From Corinectria fuckeliana (taxonomy: Eukaryota > Ascomycota > Sordariomycetes > Hypocreales > Nectriaceae), in the NCBI GenBank assembly GCA_019137255.1, contig WPDH01000483.1, positions 31,472 through 95,471 of the forward strand: a stretch of 64,000 bases of DNA. Direction: 5' to 3'. Below the pieces are notes generated by a model. The model made no database searches, was not told where the DNA came from, and saw only the letters and a program-made list of their open reading frames with translations. The translations under genes were made by a program, and so were the position numbers. Each line of letters opens with the position of its first letter. Positions within the stretch are counted from its first letter, which is position 1. Positions 56,362 to 64,000 of this stretch are shown one piece after another.

Positions 56362-58556
56362 ATGTGCATCGCCTATCCCTGGCAGCGATGGAAGAAGCAC
56401 ACTTCCAAAGACCCGACAACAGAGGAGCCGACAACACAACCAACTAAAACCCCAGGGCAGGCGGCATGTTCGCATCGCGAAGTGCCTCCAGAGGTGCCTT
56501 GTCTTGACTGCAAAGAGGCAAAGAAGGCAGCGGTGAAATACCGATGGCGAATCATTCTTTGCCTGGCGTGGCCGTTCGCCCTCCAGTCTCTCGACTCGAC
56601 AATGTGCGGATTATCATTCTCTAGAGCTTGCGGCTCGGTTGCTGATCTGTTTACTTTCACAGCATCGCAACCGCACTGCCATTGATCGCTAGCGACTTCA
56701 GCGAGGTTTCACAGCTGAACTGGATCGTTTCTGCCTTCAACCTGACGTCGGCCGCTTTCATTCCGTTCTGGTCCCAGATGGCCGACGTTTTCGGGAGAAA
56801 CGCCTCCCTCAACACTGCCATCATCTTCATGCTTATAGGCAGTGCCCTTTGCACCGGTGCTCCAACCAGTGCATTCCCGGTCCTCCTTTTAGGCCGCGGC
56901 TTCCAAGGTGTTGCAGCAGCAGGAATCAATGTTGTCATCCGCACTGTCCTAGCCGATAAAGTATCGCTGCAAGAAAATGCGAAGAACTGGGCTGTCTTCT
57001 CGCTCGTGGGCGGCTCATCGTACGCTCTTGGCCCCGTTATTGGCGGTGCGCATACCCTTCATCCTTTGAGCTTGCATGGGCAAATATGCTGACAAGAAAT
57101 CGCAGGATATCTCACCAGCGCAGACTGGAGGTGGTGCTTTGCGATCAACCTCCCTGTTGCCGTGGTGGCCCTGATCATCATCTTCTTCTTCCTCCGAAAA
57201 GAATTGCTTGGCCCTCAACCCATCCCCGAACTTGACGAAACAACCGAGACGGGTGGGAGGACGAAATTCACCGCGAGGCTCAAGACGGTCGATGTTGGCG
57301 GCCAGTTTCTATTCGTTCTCGGCTTCGGCCTCATCATTCTGGCGTTGACGTGGGGTGGCGCAACTTATCCCTGGGCGTCTGCTGCCGTCATTGTTCCTCT
57401 CGTCATCGGCTGTATCTTTGCAGCTGTCTTCCTCCACTGGGAGTTTCTGCTTGCGCCTGGAAACTCCCTAGCCCTGAAGATGCCCTGGCAGAGGGCTATG
57501 CTTCCGTGGGTTCTGCTCTCAAACAGAGACATTGGCCTGCTGTTCTACTGCGAGTGCGCCACGGGTGTCGGCATGTACGCCGTGAGTTTTGCAGACGTAC
57601 ACTTTGTTCTAAGCTTTTCTGACTAGGCTAGGTCCTGTATTTTTGCAATATTTACTTTATTGCTGTTAGGGTATGTATGGCCGAAACGACTTGTTTGTCT
57701 AGGATCTAACATGGGTTAGGGCTACGACTCTGACAAGGCTGGCGTTCAGCTTTTGTACTTTCTTCCTGGACTCGCAGTCGGCGTTTTCCTCTGTTCCTTC
57801 ATATGCAACAGATGGCCTAGGATGACGTTCCCGTCTATATTTCTCGGAACCGTCACCGAGGCGATCGGCATTGGTCTCCTGGGCTGGGCCATCTATGCCG
57901 AACGTCTTGGGCCCATCTACGGAATGATGGCCTTGGTGGGTTGTGGCTCCGGTTTGCGATTCATGGCATCGCCGCTGCACGGGATTGGCCTTTTCAGAGA
58001 TCTCCGAGCATCGGTCATTGGGCTAATGGCAGTTGCTATTCCCTTCGGTGGCACTATTGGATTGACCATCATGTCTACAGTCTTCAATAACACATCTGGC
58101 CTCGACTCGAACGAGAGCGACTTCTCGCAGATTCAATCACAGCCAGGGGATATTAGGGGCCAGGCTATTCACGACGCAAAGGTGAGCATATCCGCAGACC
58201 TCGGATACGATACATGGCTGACACTGATCTCAGATGGGTGTCGTCTGGGCATTTGTTTCAATCACGCCTCTAGTCGCAATGGTATGCTCGCCCATCCTGG
58301 ACAGACGCTTCAGCTACTAACCTCTTGCCAGGCTGTTGTGTGTGCCTTGTGTCTTGGTAACGTGAAGTTCGACCAAGGACCCATGGGGGAGGATGGCAGT
58401 TTGACCGACGCGGTGATTAAGGGCAGTTATCTACTGAGCCTTGTGAGAAGAGAAAAGAGGCAGGACGAGGAGGAAAAGGGGATTAGACTAGAGAGCCATC
58501 ATGTCCGTGAACGGCCAGAAAGTGTCCCGGTAGAGGAGTCTATCGACCAGAACTAG
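56362..58556 (+). CDS. Major facilitator superfamily transporter (14-helix, DHA2-like)
   Basis: Seven exons: 56362-56603, 56663-57045, 57106-57581, 57632-57670, 57720-58181, 58234-58281 and 58332-58556, giving 624 residues. Introns are 49-60 nt. The N-terminal cytoplasmic segment has CPE-rich clusters (CSHREVPPEVPCLDC). The first helix reads RWRIILCLAWPFALQSLDSTIIATALP across the first junction. MFS motif A appears as SQMADVFGRN, and the antiporter motif C as SYALGPVIGG followed by TSADWRWCFAINLP. Helix count by eye is about 14, as in fungal drug:H+ antiporters and toxin or siderophore exporters. The substrate is not predictable. The C-terminal tail is charged (RREKRQDEEEKG). The gene is intact and shows no RIP-type stops although a RIP-destroyed element begins about 140 bp downstream. 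Confidence 0.9.
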
Positions 58557-60789
58557 ATAAGAGACTGGGATAGTTAAGGTTTGTGTTGGTGGTAGGACCA
58601 CTAGTCAGGCCCGCTATCAGGCACTATCCATATTTCTGCCTTAGATGCTAGGCATCTAGTGATAACAGTAATCCCCTTAGGGACTCACTGTTCCGCCCCT
58701 TTTCCTAGCTTAGTATAGTTATATAATACATATAGTTATATTAATAGTTATAAGCCTAGCAGTAACTTTTTAAGTGAATTCTAGCCTTTAGTATTAATCT
58801 AGTATTATTTTTAATATTAGAAAAAGACTTATAAGTAACTAATTTCTCCTCTAGCTAAGTAATTACTCTTAAGGCTTATAAATTCTAATTTAAGTAATTT
58901 ATATAATCTAAAGTAATTTACCTACTAAGTACTTAGCGCACTTTTAGCTACTAATATAATAGATATAAATAGTATAAAAGTATTTTTAGACTTTCTTCTT
59001 AAGCTAAAAAAAGCTAAGAACTAAACCTTATAGCTAGAGTGTATTTACACTTTAGCTATAATATATAAAATCTAAAAATATATTAGCTTAGAGACTATAT
59101 TAGGTATTAATAATCTAATATTAGACCTTATACTAGTTATTAATAAGAGAGACTTCTTTTTAAAGCTTAAAAGGCTAGATTTTTTAGATATTAGTAATAA
59201 TAAGAAAAAGGCTCTTACTATATAGATTTATTAGCTTAACCTTAAAGATTAGTAGTAAAACTATAATATTAAGCAAGCTAATAATAACAGGCTATTTATA
59301 CTTTAGTAAGTAAGATAAGATAAGAGCTTATAAGATAAGACTCTTAAGAAGAAGAAGCTAGATAAGCTTAAGATATTTATCTTAAAAACTCTTTTAAGTA
59401 GTTATACTATATATATTAGGAAAATATAAGATCTTAAAAAGATTATTAGCTATCTTAAGCTTTTTATTAATCTTAAAGAAGAGGATAATATTTATAAAGT
59501 TAAGATAAAGTTTTAGGCTTTAATAACTAAGAAAGAGTTAAAAGATTAAAAAGCCTAAGCTAACTAGTTTAAGAAGGCTTAGAAGAATTATATTATATAT
59601 AAGATAATTACTATTAATAAGAAGAGAGCTAAAAAGAAGTTCCTAAAGGTAATAAAGCCCTAGTAAAAGTTCTACCACACTTAGAATAAGCTTATTATAA
59701 GACAGAAGAGTAAGAGTAAAAAGGTAGATAATCTGCTTAAGATTATACGCCTTTTTTATAATAATATAAGAAAGAAAAAGTTAAATTCTTTTTAGGCTTA
59801 CTTTATAACAGCTCTTAAGTTATTAAACTCTTCTTAGTTAAGCTAGCAAAATAAAGCTATAAGTTAGAAGTATCTTAGCTGTAAAAGAAGGTATCTTATA
59901 TAGATATCTATATAGTGAGAAAGATACTTTAACTTTCTAGCCTTATATAAGAAGAAATACACCCTAAAGGGCTAGAGCTTTTACCTTAGGTAAGATAAGA
60001 CCTTTAAGAAGCAGTTTAATAAGTACCTAAAAGAGCTAAAAAAGGCTAATACTTAGACTCTAGCAAAAAAGGCAACTTATATACTAATTAGCAGTCTAAA
60101 AGAGAAGGTAGAGATAATTACTATCACTTATTAAACCCCTTCTTCTAGTCTTATTTCTTATATAAATATCTTATATATAGCTATATATAATATAACCTTT
60201 ATAAGCCTTATAATTAGGGATATTACTATTTATAATTTTAGTATCTTATACTACTTTTTTAACTATATAAACTAGTTCTCTAAAAAAGGCTTTAATTAGA
60301 GGGTTAAAAAAACTACTTATATAAAAGATAGTAAGATAATTATAAAAGGCTAAAATATAGTTAACCTAAGAGTTTAATACTTTAAGTTTCTTAAGAGTAG
60401 GCTTATTAGACTTAAGTATACTTATTATATATTAAGAATATATCTTAATATAATCTTAAGCTTCTAAATGTATAGTAATAGTATTATTTAGGATTAGAAA
60501 GTAAAAGTTTTTTAAATAAAAAGATCTTTTAAGATAGTAGTTTTTATATAGCTTTATATAAGCTAGTAAGTTATTTTAATAAGAGTATTTATTTAGAGCC
60601 CTCTAGTTATAATAGCTTTAAAGCTTAGAATAGTCCTTAAAAAAGATACTAAGCTCTAGTATTAATAATATAGTTATATAAGATAAAAAGCTCTTAATTA
60701 GCTAGTCTTATTAAGTTTAAAAGTAAGAGTTAAGAGACCTCTTCTTAAGAAATATTAAGTTTATATTATAATAAAAGTAATAATAATAG

Positions 60790-61650
60790 TCTTAAGAAAG
60801 TTTTTAGACTATATCTCTTAGGAGCTTAAAAAAGTAATAAATTATAATTTTTATTACTTTTTAGTACTTATATATAACAGCTACTATTATTAGGTCTTAT
60901 TTATAAATATAATAATAAAAATATGCTTTTTTTACTTTTTAAAGATAAAGTTAAATATTAGAAGTATATTTAGAAAGCTATAAGTCTAGCTATAAACTTA
61001 ATATAGTCTTAAGATCTTACTCTTATAGTATAATAGTAAGAAGGCCTTTTTTACTAAAAAGAAAAAAGAGATTTTTAAGAATAATAATATAATTATTTAT
61101 AAGTCTATCTTATTAACCCTAATATAAAACAAGAGTGCTAAAGTATTAAGAAGGATTATTAAGATTAAGAGTAAGATTATAATTAAAAAGTTAAGACTCT
61201 TAGAAGAGCTTACTTTTAAGATATACTATATAGTAGTATACCTTCTTAACTATATATCTTATTAAAAGAAAAATTAGTAGGTAACTCCCTACTAGCTTTA
61301 GTAAGACTAGGTTAAGAATAATATTCTTATATATAGTTATATCCCTAAGAATATAAGACTCTTATAGGTATATATTAAAGTCTTTAAGTGCTTAGCCTAC
61401 CTAATAACTATAGCTATCTTAAAATATATTAAGTTATATAAGTTTTTAAGCTTACTTATAAAAAGAGCTTATATTAAGTATCTTATTAGCTATAAGAGTA
61501 AGTTATAATATATAATTTATATATTAGTAACTTAAGGTAAAAAGGTTATAATCTCTATTAATATATAGTTTAATAAGTAAAAATACTTTAATCTAAAATA
61601 TAAAAAAAAAATAAAAGCTTATAAGAAATATACTTATAAAATCCTAAACT
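60790..61650 (+). pseudogene. Copia integrase remnant (RIP-mutated)
   Basis: Around 60,855-60,900 the frame reads YYFLVLIYNSYYY-stop-VLF, matching the copia integrase core block that normally contains adjacent aspartates followed by YSR. The aspartate and arginine codons here are changed by G-to-A or C-to-T. Further right, YIKVFKCLAYL (about 61,360-61,405) matches the conserved LRVFGCxAY block that follows the integrase core, and IKRAYIKYLISYKSK matches the next block. Stops are frequent. Confidence 0.75.
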
Positions 61651-62629
61651 AAATTAATATAAAAGAGGTTCTTAATAATAAAAATATTAGTAAGAAAAGC
61701 AGTCTTAATATAATAGTTATAAAGTCTTTTTTAGACCTTATTAAGTTATAAATTTAAGTACTATTTATAATATCTCTAAGAGAAATATAATAATAAAAAG
61801 AGGTCTAATATACTTAGTAGTAGTAACTTTAAACTAAGACTTTATAAGAAAAGAAAAGCACTCTTAAGATTAAGAGTGTTAAAGCTATATTTAAGACTAT
61901 TTTACTTTTTTCCCCTCTTACTAGGAGAGCTATAAGGTAAGTTACTTTTCTTAATAATACTTTATATTAGTCTAGCTTACTATATAAGGCAGTAAGTATA
62001 ATACTATTATATAATTTATTACTTAAGATTATAAATAATATCTTATTAGCTATATAAGCTAAAAATAGTAATAACTTTATAAAACCTAATAATCTTATAA
62101 AGAGATTAAAATTATAAGACTTATTAGATAATAATAGTTTAGTTAATATATAGATTATTATACTAAAACAGGTTAATAAGATATTAAGAGATAAAATAGA
62201 TAGTAAGGCTAATTTAACCTTATATAATAACCTTAATAACACCTCTTTTTAGTTACTAAAAAAATTATTATAAAAAACCTAAAAAGATTATAACTAGCAC
62301 CTTTAAGAAGATAATATAATCTTTAGGTATTATATTTAAAAGCTCTTAAAAAAAGCTCTTAAGATATAAAAGTAAAAAATACTTAAAGAGTATACTAAGG
62401 TAAAATATATTATTAATATAACTCTTTTAAATATAAAAAGATATTCTTTTTATATTAGTATAATACTACCTGCTTTAAGGTTATATAAGCAGGCTATAAT
62501 CTTCTTATAAGTATCTTAGTAATATATAAGCCTTTTTCTAAAGATTAAAAACCTAAAGGATAAAAAAGCCTATAAGAAGGTTCTTATAAATAAGCTAAAT
62601 AATAATATTTAGCTTATTAACCTTAAATA

Positions 62630-63200
62630 AGTGTTTATATATAAGGTTAATAAATAAGACTATATAACACACTTTAAAGTACACTTAGTAGCTTATAGTA
62701 ATAAGTAAAATAAAAATAAAGCTAAGACTTATATATTTACCTTAATATATAAGACTTTTTAGGTGATATATATAAAATACTATAAGAAAGACCTTAATAC
62801 ATATTAATATAATATTATTAACACTTTTATTAAAGCTTTACTAAGTATAAAAGTTTACTACTACTTACTACTAAAAATATTTAAAAAGAGAGTCTTTTTA
62901 AAGCTCTTAAGAGCTCTTTATAGCTTATAAATATTACTAAAGCTATAGTATAAGAATCTTACCTACTTTTTTACTAGTTAAGACTTTAAAGCTTATAAGA
63001 AAGACTTTTATATCTTTAAGTGTAAAAAGCTTTTTATCTTTTTTTATATAAATAATATTATTATAATATAGCTAAAAAAGTTTAAAAGTAAATAGTAATA
63101 AGTTTATAATACTTTAATAATAAAGTATTAAGTTAAGAACTTAAAAGAGTTATACTAGTTTTTAAAAATTAAGATTATTAGAGACTATATAATAGGTTAT
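62630..63200 (+). pseudogene. Copia reverse transcriptase remnant (RIP-mutated)
   Basis: Blocks occur in the right order: KVFIYKVNK and HFKVHLVAYSNK (about 62,630-62,705), YNIINTFIKALLSIKVYYYLL (about 62,809-62,872), LKLLRALYSL (about 62,899-62,926) and then IFFYINNIIII at 63,036-63,068. The last block corresponds to the polymerase active site, where the two catalytic aspartate codons now read AAT AAT (Asn-Asn, 63,051-63,056). Many CAG/TGG positions are TAG or TAA, so no product can be made. Confidence 0.85.
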
Positions 63201-63439
63201 TTTTAGCTCTCTTAAGAGTTATATATTTTAACTATAGCTAGAAAATTTAAGTTAAATAGTAAGAGACTAAAAGTCTATAAGAAAAAAACTTTTTTACTCT
63301 TATAGATTTTTATACTTATAATATATAAAGCTAGCTTTAGTCTTATCTTAAAGTATAAGATAAAAATAAGTAGTATAAGCTATCTTACTAACACTATAAG
63401 GCTTAATATATTTTATATATTATTAAAGCTTAGTTAATT

Positions 63440-63990
63440 TAGTTATTAGCTAAGCTTTAAGTATAATAAAGTAGCAGAATAGTATATTAGCTATCTTTAT
63501 AATACTAGAAAGCTTTATATCTACTATATAACAGCTAAGAATTAAAGAAATCTCTTTATAGCTATAAATATAGCTTTTAAAAACTACTTAATAACTAGAA
63601 AGTTCTTATAAGGCTAAGTAGTTATATTATATAAGAGTCTTATCACTTAGAAGGTTATAAAGTAAAATATAGTTATTATATTAAGTATAAAAGCTAAGTT
63701 ACTTACTCTTATAAGTGTAGTTAAGAAATAGCTAGCTTTAAGTTAACTTTTTAAGAAGGTTAGTATTAAGGTTTAAAACACAGCTTAAATCTAGTGTGAT
63801 AATATTAATATAATCTAGCTAATTATAAAGTAGTTAGCTAAGCTAGTTATAAAACTTTAGTATATTAATATCTATTATTACTAGGTTTATAAGCTTATTT
63901 AAAAAGGTAAAGTTAAGATATCTTAGCTACTTATAGACTAAATACTAGTAGATAGCCTTATAAAGCCTTTTTTAAAATAAAAATATATAA
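63440..63990 (+). pseudogene. Copia RNase H and C-terminal remnant (RIP-mutated)
   Basis: Readable blocks are YISYLYNTRKLYIYYIT (about 63,483-63,535), the NAFKNYLITRKFL region (about 63,565-63,610), SIKAKLLTLISVVKK (about 63,680-63,730), CDNINII (about 63,795-63,815) and ILVDSLIKPFL (about 63,940-63,975). They follow the order of copia RNase H and the polyprotein C-terminus. The catalytic acidic residues are mostly replaced and stops are frequent. Confidence 0.75.
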
Positions 63991-64000
63991 ATTTTATTAT

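Larger units (their letters stand above)
58690..64000 (+). mobile_element. RIP-inactivated Ty1/copia LTR retrotransposon, continuing past the window
   Basis: From about 58,700 the composition changes sharply to extreme A+T, with CpA, TpG and CpG scarce and TAG/TAA codons everywhere, the signature of repeat-induced point mutation. Reading TAG as mutated CAG or TGG on the plus strand reveals a copia polyprotein in order: gag-like Lys-rich sequence (about 59,000-60,150), a protease-like part (about 60,190-60,480), integrase, reverse transcriptase and RNase H (listed separately). That order, with integrase before reverse transcriptase, is the copia rather than gypsy arrangement. The left boundary is approximate. 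TGTTCCGCC at 58,690 could be an LTR start but was not confirmed by a second copy. The RNase H end reaches the window edge, so the 3' LTR must lie outside. Confidence 0.88.

Noticed and set aside
61967..62242. A 91-codon minus-strand frame rich in Leu and Ile that looks like a membrane protein
   Set aside because: It is antisense to the RIP-mutated copia polyprotein. The hydrophobic composition simply follows from the A+T-rich sequence.

Overview
The window comes from a filamentous ascomycete, most likely a sordariomycete and plausibly Hypocreales. The evidence is genes split by 48-80 nt introns with CTAAC/CTGAC-type branch sites, typical fungal protein families, long Ser/Thr/Pro-rich low-complexity tails, TACCTAGGTA-type motifs scattered through the spacers, and one transposon destroyed by RIP-type C:G to T:A mutation. 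Exons were joined by eye. Every spliced model keeps its reading frame and its total coding length is divisible by three.

Layout. 1-4.4 kb: an unidentified protein running off the left edge and a Ras-type GEF with a degenerate N-terminal GTPase domain, both on minus. 4.4-9.2 kb: a long spacer with short tandem repeats. 9.2-12.8 kb: a Ser-rich orphan, then a divergent pair, a HIT zinc-finger protein (minus) and the mitochondrial Fe-S scaffold NFU1 (plus). 12.8-19.6 kb: a spacer ending in an almost ATG-free leader for a PSP1-domain protein (19.6-22.4 kb). 23.5-25.8 kb: a basic orphan protein and ribosomal protein eL15. 27.3-31.9 kb: a six-exon Pumilio (PUF) RNA-binding protein on minus with a 21-nt microexon. 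31.9-39.4 kb: a spacer holding a decayed DUF3435-type tyrosine-recombinase-like gene. 39.4-44.8 kb: the RNA polymerase III second-largest subunit (RPC2) convergent with RAD57. 47.9-52.8 kb: a Cys-rich single-pass surface protein convergent with a YAT2-like cytosolic carnitine acetyltransferase. 56.4-58.6 kb: a 14-helix-type MFS transporter. About 58.7-64.0 kb: an AT-rich, RIP-inactivated Ty1/copia element on the plus strand that continues past the right edge.

Most genes are single-copy housekeeping or regulatory functions: Pol III transcription, ribosome and snoRNP assembly, Fe-S delivery, recombination repair, mRNA control, Ras signalling and acetyl-unit shuttling. They do not form a pathway cluster. 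The two mobile relics, a recombinase-like pseudogene inside a gene-poor spacer and a copia island beside the transporter, are the accessory parts. No new multi-gene system is evident. The strongest unexplained signals are the ATG-free PSP1 leader, the recombinase relic, the microexons, and two short introns that could be retained in frame.
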